From: Nibrella saemangeumensis
GTDB lineage: Bacteria; Bacteroidota; Bacteroidia; Cytophagales; Spirosomataceae
Direction: 5' to 3'
DNA length: 64,000 nt
Assembly (NCBI RefSeq): GCF_039541915.1
Contig: NZ_BAABHD010000030.1
Span: 186,001 to 250,000 of the forward strand
Shown here: positions 7,600 through 16,676 of the stretch, piece by piece
Layout of the letters: each line of letters begins with the position of its first letter
How positions within the stretch are numbered: position 1 is the first letter of the stretch
Translations under genes and position numbers: made by a program
Notes under the pieces: model-generated
Databases searched by the model: none
What the model saw: only the letters and a program-made list of their open reading frames with translations
What the model was told of the DNA's origin: nothing

Positions 7600-8530
7600 A
7601 TTGTGGTAATGGCTGACAGGACCATTTGTGTCTTTTCTCAGCGCTGCTTCACTATTGTTGTAGGCAACGCGTTTACTAGAAGATTCACGGATATAACACA
7701 ACGCCGATGCGTCGGACGGAGAGAAACGGAGTCCGACAGCACCTCGCCATCTTGGTTAGTCTTGAGAGGATTTATGGTCGATAATCCGTCTGCTCAGTCT
7801 GTGCTTGGTTTAGGATTCGTGGTTATCAGTAGGTATGGTTTGACCAAGGAGAAGCTTTCTCCCAAAAAAAGACGAGATAGACGTTTGGGTAAAATTCTGG
7901 TCCTGTAGGGCGTTTTGCTGCATTCAATTCCTCAGTCGCTGCTAATAAGCCTCATGTGACCGCTACTCTTAAACAACCTCAATGGAAGAATCATGGATGG
8001 AGAGCTGAGAATCTGATTAAGAGCTGAATGGTATGGAGGAGTGACTATGGTATCTGCATACCGACCAAGTTGACATCGCAGCGGTGGACCTGTTGCTGAT
8101 GCCGATGCCTGACCTTTGGGGGCAACCCCTCGTCCGGAATGCTGCTCAAGCTAAATGGATAGGTAATGTGCTTCAGAAAGGTTCTACTTCGGGTATGTAA
8201 TCGGGGCTACATACTCGTTACCATATTGGCCAATGAACCGGTCGAACTTTGCTCAGGAGCTACTATCTCTGGCGGATAGACAAAGAGACCCAGTCTCGGA
8301 AAATATCGCTGGTTGTAGGGGATTTTCTCTCAGTGGGTAACCGTGGGTACCGTTGAGGATGGACGGGTAATACAGCTCTGTGCTGAGTCGGTCCACTCGG
8401 CGCGTTGGTTTCAATCTGCGACTCAGTAGTAACTGACGTGGACGTGGATGCTTAGGACCAGTCAGGCCAGATGATATGAATAGCATCGGAAGCCTATAGA
8501 GAATTGGTAAACCACCTGTGGACACTTATA
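7600..8530. other. About 0.9 kb without a convincing gene; possible decayed coding DNA
   Basis: No frame here has good coding signs over its whole length. Short runs on the plus strand look protein-like and stop early: one at about 7900-8030 (containing SSVAANKPHVTATLKQ) and one at about 8060-8200 (containing DLWGQPLVRNAAQAKW). They may be pieces of a frameshifted gene. A 7-bp stem GTCGGAC/GTCCGAC is present near 7710-7740. An RNA function cannot be excluded because the region lies just upstream of the polymerase-like gene. Confidence 0.35.
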
Positions 8531-8562
8531 AAAAAAGCCGTGATGTGACCCACGGCTTTTTT
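8531..8562. terminator. Bidirectional intrinsic terminator after mod
   Basis: A run of six A, the stem GCCGTG (8537-8542) pairing with CACGGC (8551-8556), then a run of T. It lies 26 bp beyond the mod stop codon, so it should end the res-mod transcript. Confidence 0.8.
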
Positions 8563-8587
8563 CTTGCAGAATCGGTGTAGCTGACTG

Positions 8588-11128
8588 TTACAGCGTCAGT
8601 ACCTCAGTAATTTCCTCGCCAAACTGGCTGATGACCCGCACCGCAATCTTCTTGCCCGGCTTGTATGGTATTGGATGAGACCGGTGGCCATACAGACGGT
8701 CCCACGCATCATGGTCCAGTTCAATTTTAAGGGTCTTCTCGGCTTTCTTCTTAGTGCCCTGCTTGGTTAGGTCGTTGAGGCCCTTCTTGAACTTATCAAA
8801 CTCGTCCTTGTCTCCTCCGCAGAAGAATACCTGCTTTACTATGAAGTTGCTACCGTCATAGTCGTCGTCCACCATCCAGTATGCGATGTCGGCAATGTTA
8901 CGGGGCTTCACCTCATCCCTCATAGGGTCGTAGATGTCCAGACCGCAGATTTCGGTGGTGACCTCGTTGCCGCTTCGGTGGAGGTTGATTTCAGTTTCAC
9001 CGATGGTAACGAACGATGCGGCAGACCGGACATTTTTCTTGGTTAATCCCTCCTGCAACAGGTCATCGTGCATCCGGACCTTCGTCACCTCGAATGCGCC
9101 CACGCTGGTCGTTACACTTTGGTTGCTGATGTCAGACTCGAACGAGAAGCCCAGTATGATGAGCCAGTCGGCATCACCCGCTGCCCGACACTCCTTGACC
9201 GAATCGTTCACAGCCTGCTTGCTGACCGTACCGAACTTGGGACCGATGTGGATGTAGGCTTTGCGTTCTTTGCCTTCAGCGTCGTTATAAAAGCCCTCAG
9301 CGTGAAGCAATGCGCTACCCCGACGCTCTACCCGCTTGAACACTGCGTTCTCGTTGCGGATACCGTTCTTGATTCCGGCTGACTTCAGGTGTTCGAAGAT
9401 GCGCTGCTCGAAGGTGTTGGTATCCTCAACTTCGCTTTGACTCAGGTTATCGCTATCCAGTTCCTGCGGGGATACCGGCTCGAAGTTCTGTAAGGTCTCG
9501 ACAGTGAACGGTCCGGCGACGCGTAGCTTCTTGTTATCTACCTGCGGTTGGTCATACAGCGTTTCTTCCTCTGCCGGTTCGCCATTGGCAAGGCTCTTCA
9601 GGGTGATGTGCGGTACTTTCTTATAGATGAATCCCTGCCGGATGTCGCTGGTCTTCTCGTCGTACAGCGTGTAGTATGGGAAGGTAGCCGTCATCAGACG
9701 AGTCTTGGCGATGTTGAGTGCAATCCGGCTGGTGTCAATCGTAATCCAGCGACGGCCCCATTGTTCGGCTGCATAAGCAGTGGTGCCGCTTCCGCAAGTC
9801 GGGTCAAGGACCAAGTCGCCTGGGTCTGTTGTCATCAATAGACAGCGTTGGATAACACTTTTAGTAGTTTGAACTACATACCACTTGCCTTCTGCACCAC
9901 TGACTCCTACGTCTGACCAGACATTATTTATTGCATAAGCAGGAAAATCATCTAAATAGCGAACATAATTTAGGGAATTGCTAGATGGTTCTATTCTGTT
10001 TGCTTTGATTAGATTAATCATTGATTTTTCCTCGGTCTTCCAGTATCCTTTAGGGTAATAATCTTTCCCATTCAAAGTCACTGTATATCTTGAACCTGGG
10101 CTTTGGCTTGTAATGTCACTAAGTCTATAAAGTTTTGACCCAGGCGGCAATAAAGCTAAATCATCCCTCTCGGCCTTAGATAAAAGACGGCGCTGTCCAT
10201 TCGGTAGTTCAACCTTGTTATAGGCGGAAGCTCCTTCTCCCATGACTTCTTTCGATTTGTATAATTGCCTATATTTTAAATAATCAATATCTTTTGCATA
10301 CCAGACGATGTAGTCATTTACACTTGAAATAAGTTTGGAAGTGCTACTTGTCGTTTTAACAAAAGTTATTAATGAGACAAAATTTTCACTTCCAAATACC
10401 TCGTCCATAATACATCTGACAAGATGAACGTTGGTGTCAGATATTTGGACAAAGCAGGAGCCGGACTTTGTTAGCAATTCTTTGGCTATGAGTAGCCTGT
10501 CGCGGAGGTAGCTTAGATACGAATGAATACCTTTCTCCCATGTATCCCTGAATGCTTTTATCATTTCTGGCTCGCCGGTTAGGTGTTCGTCGGAGCCATC
10601 TTTCACGTCGCGGTTATTAAGCTTAATCTGCCAGTTGGAGCCGTATTTGATGCCATACGGTGGGTCGAAGTAAATCGTTTGTACTTTACTGGCCATGCCT
10701 TCCCGTTCCAGCAATGAGGCCATCACCAGTAGGCTGTCACCTTGAATAAGCCGGTTCTTCCAATTGTCGGAGTACTGGTAATAGTCGGCTACCTTATCCA
10801 ACTCATCCATTTGCAGGGCATTGCCGAACATGGAGAACAGGTCAAGCTGTGGGTTCGGCTGCTCCTTCAGTTTGTACAGGTTTTGAATGAGCAGTTCGGG
10901 ACTGATGTGTTCGTGCCGGTACAGGCTGCGGATGTCTACCTTCAGCAGTTCGTCTCGGTCGTCGTTGCCGTACTTGTCCAGCCAGTATAATTCAGGGTCT
11001 TGTCCCCGATGGGTAACCGGATTCTTTATGTAAGAGGCTTCGGTTTTGTTGGTAGGTTCCATGCCCGCTTCCTCCTTGCTGGGGATGTGAGCGCGTTTAT
11101 CCTGAGTGTACTTAATTGATTCAATCAT
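8588..11128 (-). CDS. mod: Type III restriction-modification methyltransferase subunit (Mod), N6-adenine type
   Basis: The catalytic motif DPPY is at residues 155-158 (IYFDPPYGIKYG) and comes before the SAM-binding motif DPTCGSGTTAY near residue 440. This order defines the beta class of N6-adenine methyltransferases. The segment between them is the target recognition domain, and its DNA (about 9850 to 10440) is clearly more AT-rich than both flanks, a sign of domain exchange. The 846-residue length exceeds classical Mod (about 650), with a C-terminal part found in relatives paired with the long type III-like Res family. Mod gives sequence specificity to the complex and protects host DNA. The gene follows res by 14 bp; most classical systems have mod first. 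Confidence 0.93.
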   Translation of the reverse strand: MIESIKYTQDKRAHIPSKEEAGMEPTNKTEASYIKNPVTHRGQDPELYWLDKYGNDDRDELLKVDIRSLYRHEHISPELLIQNLYKLKEQPNPQLDLFSMFGNALQMDELDKVADYYQYSDNWKNRLIQGDSLLVMASLLEREGMASKVQTIYFDPPYGIKYGSNWQIKLNNRDVKDGSDEHLTGEPEMIKAFRDTWEKGIHSYLSYLRDRLLIAKELLTKSGSCFVQISDTNVHLVRCIMDEVFGSENFVSLITFVKTTSSTSKLISSVNDYIVWYAKDIDYLKYRQLYKSKEVMGEGASAYNKVELPNGQRRLLSKAERDDLALLPPGSKLYRLSDITSQSPGSRYTVTLNGKDYYPKGYWKTEEKSMINLIKANRIEPSSNSLNYVRYLDDFPAYAINNVWSDVGVSGAEGKWYVVQTTKSVIQRCLLMTTDPGDLVLDPTCGSGTTAYAAEQWGRRWITIDTSRIALNIAKTRLMTATFPYYTLYDEKTSDIRQGFIYKKVPHITLKSLANGEPAEEETLYDQPQVDNKKLRVAGPFTVETLQNFEPVSPQELDSDNLSQSEVEDTNTFEQRIFEHLKSAGIKNGIRNENAVFKRVERRGSALLHAEGFYNDAEGKERKAYIHIGPKFGTVSKQAVNDSVKECRAAGDADWLIILGFSFESDISNQSVTTSVGAFEVTKVRMHDDLLQEGLTKKNVRSAASFVTIGETEINLHRSGNEVTTEICGLDIYDPMRDEVKPRNIADIAYWMVDDDYDGSNFIVKQVFFCGGDKDEFDKFKKGLNDLTKQGTKKKAEKTLKIELDHDAWDRLYGHRSHPIPYKPGKKIAVRVISQFGEEITEVLTL

Positions 11129-11142
11129 GGTGGGGTAAAGGC

Positions 11143-14100
11143 TTACAGGCTATTGATTAGGTCGGTGAGTTGGTTCTTGATGGTGCGGATGTCATTGGCA
11201 ATCTCAATGAAATGCCACTCGTCTATCTCGTAGTGTTCCCGTACGGAATTGACGGCCGGGAGCCAGCGGTTTTCAACGTACCACTTCTTTTCCGTTTTCT
11301 CCTTATTCATGCCGGTTACTTCGATGATTAGGTTAATAGTATTTCCCGACGCTGTCATGCACCTAGCGATAAAATCAGGGAAGTACTGTCGGTCCTTTCC
11401 GTTAGGTCCAACATAAGGAATCTGGAAGCCTAGGAAGGCGTTCTTCACGTAAGCAGTCACCTGAGACAACTCGTCCAGCGTTTTAGCCGCTATGCCCTCC
11501 CAGCCGGAGTCCATCACCACATAGTTGACATGGCTGTTTTCAGTCTCGTACACTTCCTTACTGGTGTTGCCGTTGACGTAGACCGTACTACCAAACCGAT
11601 TATAGTGGTTGAAGATGGGCATGATTTTCTCTCGCCCCTGTTGCTGAGCCAAGATGCCCATATTGATGTGGTCAACCACCGGCTTCATTCCTCCGTGGTC
11701 GAAGCTACCGTACATCACCAGTCGCTTGAGCGTCGTGTCCGTTTCTCCTACAACCTGCAATCTGGTATTGTACCATTCCTCCACCACCGACTTTAGCTTA
11801 TTGAACTTCTGGAACTGTCGGTTACCGTCAACGTCGGCGTAGTGGTAACGAATCAGCTCTTTGGTCAGGTTATAAATAACGGTGTTGTCCCGCAACTCAT
11901 CGCGGTGAGCCTTTACCTCCAGCTCCTCTACTTGGTGACCGAACGCATGGCTAAGGATGGTCCTAACCGGGAAGCGGGTAAAGTCAAGCTGGTAATTATC
12001 AACACCGGAGTAATCAGCCTTGATGTCACCTTCTGCCACTTCCACCCGGTAGCCGATTATATTAGGGAACGTGATTTCGTAGGCGGATTGACGCTCCGGA
12101 ATAGCCCTGACGTGTTTGTGTTCGGTCGGTTCGGGCAGAGTGGTTGTTGTTCCCCCTTTAAACATCTTGAACGGTACGCCGATGATGTGGGCGTATTCGG
12201 GCGGAAACTTCCAAATGATGTTCTCTTCCCTGTACCGGTATACGTCTTTGGCGGGAATGGGCTGTCCGGTCTCGCGGTTGTAGGCTTGCAGCAGGTACGA
12301 TTTACGGCGCAGCGCACGGCCTGCGACCTGTTCGCAGAGCAGTTGTGACCCAAATGCCCGCAGTCCCATGATGTGGGTAACCGTATTGGCATCCCAGCCT
12401 TCAGTCAGCATGGATACCGACACCACGCAACGGATGTGCGACCCTAATGCCCCTTTCCGGCCTACGGTATTCACTACTTCCCGCAGAATATCACCATCGG
12501 TAATGTTCTCCACCGACTTGTCCGGGTGTAGGATACGGTACTCCTGCTTAAACTTCTCAATTTCGGTAGCGAAGACCTTCTTAAAGTCGTCGTTTACCTG
12601 ATTGCTGTTCTCCAGAGCATCGCTGTCGATGAGCAGGGTAGGCGGTTTCTGGTACGGCTGACGAGTTTGCGGATGGTAGTTGCTGAATATGTCATATTTA
12701 CCGGGAATTGGGAGCACCTTGCCTGCCGCGTCAATGGTTTCGTATCCGGCAATGTGCTTATACACCTCCTTGGATACGCCTGTATTGTTACAGACCACAA
12801 TAAAGACGGGCGGCTCACTGAACAGGTTGACCGTAGCCTCGCCCATTGTTCGAATGCCCTGTTCATACTCCAGATAATGGTCTACAAACTGGTCCAGCGC
12901 CGAAGTGACCAATAGGGGCAGGTTTGGCTTCTCGTCAGTCAATTCCTTGCCGCTGTCCTTAGCATCCTTCCGTTGACGAGTTTGGCCTTTCTTCGGCAGG
13001 TCTCCCTTCACATGTTCGTAGAGATTGCGCAGCATCGGCATGGTCAGCTCCTGTGTGTTGTCGCGCTCGGGAAGGAAGGGTATCTTGACCAGTCCGCTTT
13101 CAATGGCTTCTATCAGACCAAAGTCGGTCACTACCCAGGGGAAGAGCGAGTACGCCGGATAGCCGGAGCCGTTGAGGTAATAGGGCGTAGCGGACAAGTC
13201 ATAGACGTACCGGAGCTGATACCGCTGGGCAATTTCCCGCAAACCGGTAAACCAGACCGCAGCACGGGCATTTTCCTCCTCCGTATCTCCGTCTTCGGAC
13301 TTGATACCCTTCATCTTGGGCAGGTAACAGTGGTGTGCTTCATCGTTCAGGACCAGCAAGCGGCTACCGGTCTTGAACTTGCTGAGAATACGCTTGAAAA
13401 CCTGATTGAAATCCTCTTTAGCCTCCTGCTTTTTGCCGTCTGCACCAATCTTACCATCCATCGGGCTGCGCTTATTCCCTTGCAGAGTACGGGGTTCAAA
13501 CTGATGGTAGTTGACAATGGTCAGGCGGGCGTTTAGTCCCTCCAGATGGGGTTCGTATTTGGCAGGAACCAGCCCACGGAGCCGGTAATAGTCATTAATC
13601 GCGTTGTGGTTCTGCGTAACGGTGTCGACGTACAGAACACCCAGCCGGTCCCGGATGGTGATACCAGGAGCTACTAACAGGAAATTGTCTGCAAATCGCT
13701 GGTCGGTGCGGTACTCCTGCCGGTTAAAATAGTGGTAAAGTATCAGCGTCGCCATCACCACAGTCTTACCCGTACCCGTCGCCATTTTAAAGGCTACACG
13801 GGGCAACTGGCTTTCTGCCTGTTCAGAAACGGTCTGCTGGGCTCCCCGCAGCCGATTGAGAATATTGGTACCGGCGTTGGACCGGTCAGCCACCTCGTTG
13901 AGCCAGATAGCCGTCTCGACTGCTTCCCGCTGAGCGTAGAACAGTCGTTTGGTGACAATCCGCTCGGGATTGTTGAACCAGAAGTCAAGCAGCTCTTTGG
14001 TTACGCGGGTTGTGTTCGGGTAACCATCGGCTCGCCACCTGCCGACCTCCTTCCGCACCAGATTGACCAACTGCTCACCGTACTGTGGTTCGTAGTCATT

Positions 14101-14283
14101 GACGGAGAACAGTTGCTTCTGTGGACCCTGCTTTTGGGGTATCACCTGAATGTCCGGTGTAAATATCCGGCGACCGGTTCGGATGTCCTCATAGTTGAGG
14201 TTACCAGTGGCATCGGTCGCATAGTGCAACTGCGGTTCTTCGTAAGGGTTGTTAAGAATCGGGTTAGGTTCTGGGGTGGGCAT
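11143..14283 (-). CDS. res: Type III restriction enzyme subunit (Res), SF2 helicase-nuclease
   Basis: The 1046-residue protein has an SF2 ATPase core with Walker A ATGTGKT at residues 168-174 and a DEAH box (NDEAHHC) near 315. A helicase motif VI-like stretch follows (CEQVAGRALRR). A C-terminal PD-(D/E)xK-type nuclease lies near 960-985, where PDF precedes LIIEVTG. It should translocate or switch on DNA using ATP and cut when two unmodified sites meet, working in complex with Mod. The N-terminal region (FTPDIQVIPQKQGPQ) resembles the family that NCBI names BPTD_3080-like; this is from memory. Start ATG at 14283. It is the first gene of a two-gene operon. No frameshift is seen, so the system looks intact. 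Confidence 0.93.
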   Translation of the reverse strand: MPTPEPNPILNNPYEEPQLHYATDATGNLNYEDIRTGRRIFTPDIQVIPQKQGPQKQLFSVNDYEPQYGEQLVNLVRKEVGRWRADGYPNTTRVTKELLDFWFNNPERIVTKRLFYAQREAVETAIWLNEVADRSNAGTNILNRLRGAQQTVSEQAESQLPRVAFKMATGTGKTVVMATLILYHYFNRQEYRTDQRFADNFLLVAPGITIRDRLGVLYVDTVTQNHNAINDYYRLRGLVPAKYEPHLEGLNARLTIVNYHQFEPRTLQGNKRSPMDGKIGADGKKQEAKEDFNQVFKRILSKFKTGSRLLVLNDEAHHCYLPKMKGIKSEDGDTEEENARAAVWFTGLREIAQRYQLRYVYDLSATPYYLNGSGYPAYSLFPWVVTDFGLIEAIESGLVKIPFLPERDNTQELTMPMLRNLYEHVKGDLPKKGQTRQRKDAKDSGKELTDEKPNLPLLVTSALDQFVDHYLEYEQGIRTMGEATVNLFSEPPVFIVVCNNTGVSKEVYKHIAGYETIDAAGKVLPIPGKYDIFSNYHPQTRQPYQKPPTLLIDSDALENSNQVNDDFKKVFATEIEKFKQEYRILHPDKSVENITDGDILREVVNTVGRKGALGSHIRCVVSVSMLTEGWDANTVTHIMGLRAFGSQLLCEQVAGRALRRKSYLLQAYNRETGQPIPAKDVYRYREENIIWKFPPEYAHIIGVPFKMFKGGTTTTLPEPTEHKHVRAIPERQSAYEITFPNIIGYRVEVAEGDIKADYSGVDNYQLDFTRFPVRTILSHAFGHQVEELEVKAHRDELRDNTVIYNLTKELIRYHYADVDGNRQFQKFNKLKSVVEEWYNTRLQVVGETDTTLKRLVMYGSFDHGGMKPVVDHINMGILAQQQGREKIMPIFNHYNRFGSTVYVNGNTSKEVYETENSHVNYVVMDSGWEGIAAKTLDELSQVTAYVKNAFLGFQIPYVGPNGKDRQYFPDFIARCMTASGNTINLIIEVTGMNKEKTEKKWYVENRWLPAVNSVREHYEIDEWHFIEIANDIRTIKNQLTDLINSL

Positions 14284-14461
14284 TCTGATTGCTCATTGCT
14301 TAGAACCTCTAAGTAACCAGAAAAAAAGTAAATATCATCAAAGGTTGTTATCCATCGGTAGGGTAGCATCGGTGTTATTTCGGAGAGACATAAATGAGGG
14401 TACAAGTAGTTGACTGATGGTCAACCATGTGTGTGTCTACTCAAATTGGAGAACTACGTTT

Positions 14462-14722
14462 TTAGGTTTTTGCCTCCAATTCTTCACTGAATTCCTCCAC
14501 CTCCAGACATAACGTCGTGTGCGAGCCCATAGAGTAAGTCTTACGGGTAATCAGTAATCGGCAACTCCCCCAATCGGTATAGGACGCATCATCTTCCAGT
14601 AACCACGCCGGAATAGTGTGACTACTAAAATACCCCCCGCCACAGGACAACCTGTACCTGATGAAATCGTCCGGATAACCATGCTTAGTACACCAGTTGA
14701 AAATTAATCTGTAGTTCAGCGT
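14462..14722 (-). pseudogene. Small open frame, probable 3' fragment of an unknown gene
   Basis: An open frame runs between stops at 14723-14725 and 14462-14464 and gives about 85 residues that look protein-like (NWCTKHGYPDDFIRYRLSC, then SHTIPAWLLEDDASYTDWG). There is no ATG; TTG at 14650 or CTG at 14719 would have to serve. I do not recognise the family. It reads as the C-terminal end of a gene whose start was lost between res and the DUF4062 gene, or as a small gene with a rare start codon. Confidence 0.35.
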
Positions 14723-14764
14723 TTATCCGTTAGCTCTACTTTTAAATGCACTGTTAGCATTAGA

Positions 14765-16039
14765 TTATTTTCCCTCCCTTACACATTTAGGGCATTTGTC
14801 TGTCATTTTAGCTAAAGCTCCTGGCGTTGAAATTGTTATAGTCCCCAAGGAGTTATTCCGAGGCCAACAGTCGTTACACAAATATCTATTACATGATGGA
14901 CAGGTCTTAAATTGGCTGCCGAAAAAAGAAATAGAACTCGATAAAGGGTCATGCTCAAGTTTGCCGCAGTTGTCACACTTTTTTGAACCTACTATAAAGT
15001 TTCCTGTAAGCCCTGACGTGTTATATACGCCGCCCTTTGCTCCAAACACAGAACCGCTAATACCTAAGCTGCCATTATCGATGTAATTAGGATTGCCAAT
15101 TTTTACATGCCCGTCTTTTATAAAGAATTGGCTACTGGATGAACTTAAAGTTTCTTTTTCAAGCTCGGCCACCTTGTTTCTAAGAACCTTTATTTGTTTT
15201 TCATATTTTTCTTTATCCTCGTTCCCTGTCGCCCGTGCTTCTTCAAGCTTGGTATTTACTTCTTCTATTTGACTCTTGTATTCCTCTAGTTTTCCGACGG
15301 CCTCAGTAATCTCCTTAGTTGCATTTATTTTTTGAAGAACTTCCTTTTGTTTGTCAAGCGACAAAGAGTCCATTACCTTGTTAAAAGATTCAATTACCGT
15401 TTCAAAATGTTTATTCTTAACCAAGAAGAGTTCGGCTAACTCATTTAACATCTTCTTTTGAATCTCACGTTTTACACTTGTAATATCCTCAAACTCATTA
15501 ATCCACGGTATAGGTTTTGTTGTTTTAACTTCATTTATAAAGTCTAAAGTTTGAAAAGTTACGTAATCAGGGAGAGTTGGTGTAAGTAACTTCTCGGCCT
15601 CTTCTTTGTTATTACTGCATCTTTCCATTACAGTACGATATGATTGGTAATGGGGCATAAGTGCCTTCCTTATGAAGACTAACATTCTCTTTTTATTCCG
15701 ATGTGCATAAATATATTCTCCATGAGTTGGCGCAATCCTTTTGTCGGAGAAATATTCACTATAGTTAGGCCACTTTAATCCAGCTCCATACCTTCCATCA
15801 ATCACCAATACCATTACAAAACACTTATCTAGGACAGGAATACAGGATTCCCAAGGTTCTAAGTTTGGAGAGTTGTCCGGAAAACCTTCCGCAGAACTGA
15901 GAAAGGGCTTGTATCCGAGTTCGGTCAAAAACCTAGCTAATTCAGCACGCAAATCTTTTAAATTGTAATCGGTAGAACTTATAAAAATTGGGAAGGTATA
16001 TTCGCTTGATGTATCCATACTGTAAAGGTCTTTAATCAC
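14765..16039 (-). CDS. DUF4062 domain protein with coiled coil and C-terminal zinc ribbon
   Basis: Residues about 13-190 form a DUF4062 domain: FPIFISSTDYNLKDLRAEL, then a strand VMVLVIDGRYG and HGEYIYAHRNKKRMLVFIRK. This Rossmann/TIR-like nucleotide-binding fold is frequent at the N-terminus of NACHT and other defence proteins. Residues about 215-300 form a charged coiled coil. A Gly/Ser-rich linker follows, then four CxxC pairs (Cys355/358, 380/383, 388/391, 416/419), enough for two zinc sites. A start at Met8 (16018) is possible. The design of sensor or enzyme domain, oligomerising coil and nucleic-acid- or protein-binding zinc module fits a single-gene defence factor between the RM system and the integrase. 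No function has been shown for this combination as far as I know. Confidence 0.8.
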   Translation of the reverse strand: MIKDLYSMDTSSEYTFPIFISSTDYNLKDLRAELARFLTELGYKPFLSSAEGFPDNSPNLEPWESCIPVLDKCFVMVLVIDGRYGAGLKWPNYSEYFSDKRIAPTHGEYIYAHRNKKRMLVFIRKALMPHYQSYRTVMERCSNNKEEAEKLLTPTLPDYVTFQTLDFINEVKTTKPIPWINEFEDITSVKREIQKKMLNELAELFLVKNKHFETVIESFNKVMDSLSLDKQKEVLQKINATKEITEAVGKLEEYKSQIEEVNTKLEEARATGNEDKEKYEKQIKVLRNKVAELEKETLSSSSSQFFIKDGHVKIGNPNYIDNGSLGISGSVFGAKGGVYNTSGLTGNFIVGSKKCDNCGKLEHDPLSSSISFFGSQFKTCPSCNRYLCNDCWPRNNSLGTITISTPGALAKMTDKCPKCVREGK

Positions 16040-16282
16040 TATTAAGACCTAAATTTAAGGAAATTTTTTCATTTTTATTTTTACTTCGCTAGCCAATGAA
16101 GAAAACGGAAGTTTTATTCACTTTATTTGTAATGAGGGCTATATACTCCAGAACGGCAGACAACACTTCGGTGGTTATCAACTCTCGTTCATTTCCTATA
16201 GAAGGGAGAAATCAGAAACGGTACCGAGTTCATGTATTTCCACATATGCATTTTACCTCATCTGGATTGGCCCAGCCATAGC

Positions 16283-16590
16283 AAATTGTAGTTTTGTCAA
16301 CCACAACTTCAATTACCTGCTGTACTCTCTCCGGCACGTTCGACAGCAGGTCATACCATGTACGCTCGTCTACCTCATCCACACTTATCCGAAATGTGCT
16401 TGGGAGCCTGCGGTACGATGTTGGTTAGGATGAACGTACTTTGGTTATCCGCATCGGTAGCATCTCTATCATTTGATGGACATAGATGCCCTCTGTCGTA
16501 GCCAGTATTGGTGTAATCGGCATGTCGTACCTGATACCAGCCGGAAGGTAAAGTTTGGTCGGAAATGAAATTACCGCTGATTCTGACGCA
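16283..16590 (-). pseudogene. Broken second copy of the NucA-type nuclease gene
   Basis: Two blocks match the intact gene at 2901-3758 on the same strand. The first (about 16395-16588) encodes the DRGH active-site region through PQAPKH. The second (16283-16391) encodes the last 34 codons. About 285 bp between them are missing, and the join shifts the frame. The 5' part, including the lipoprotein signal, is also absent. It is a paralogue remnant, since scattered mismatches exceed what a recent duplication would show. Confidence 0.85.
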
Positions 16591-16676
16591 CTGGACAGAC
16601 TACGGTCACCGGAGCAGAGAATGGTAGTCAATGAGCGGAGCTGCCTCCACCAGTGCGATGGTAACCAAGGCACCAC

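Noticed and set aside
7570..7908. Plus-strand open frame of 112 codons starting with GTG
   Set aside because: Low-complexity mixture of Arg, Ser and Val without a domain; no promoter or ribosome site. Kept only as part of the possible decayed region.
8253..8525. Minus-strand open frame of 90 codons
   Set aside because: Composition (Arg, Pro, Leu, Ser) is that of a random frame; no motif or homologous feature seen.
2901..16590. Complete prophage
   Set aside because: No capsid, terminase, portal, tail or lysis genes are present; the polymerase-like gene and integrase alone do not make a prophage.
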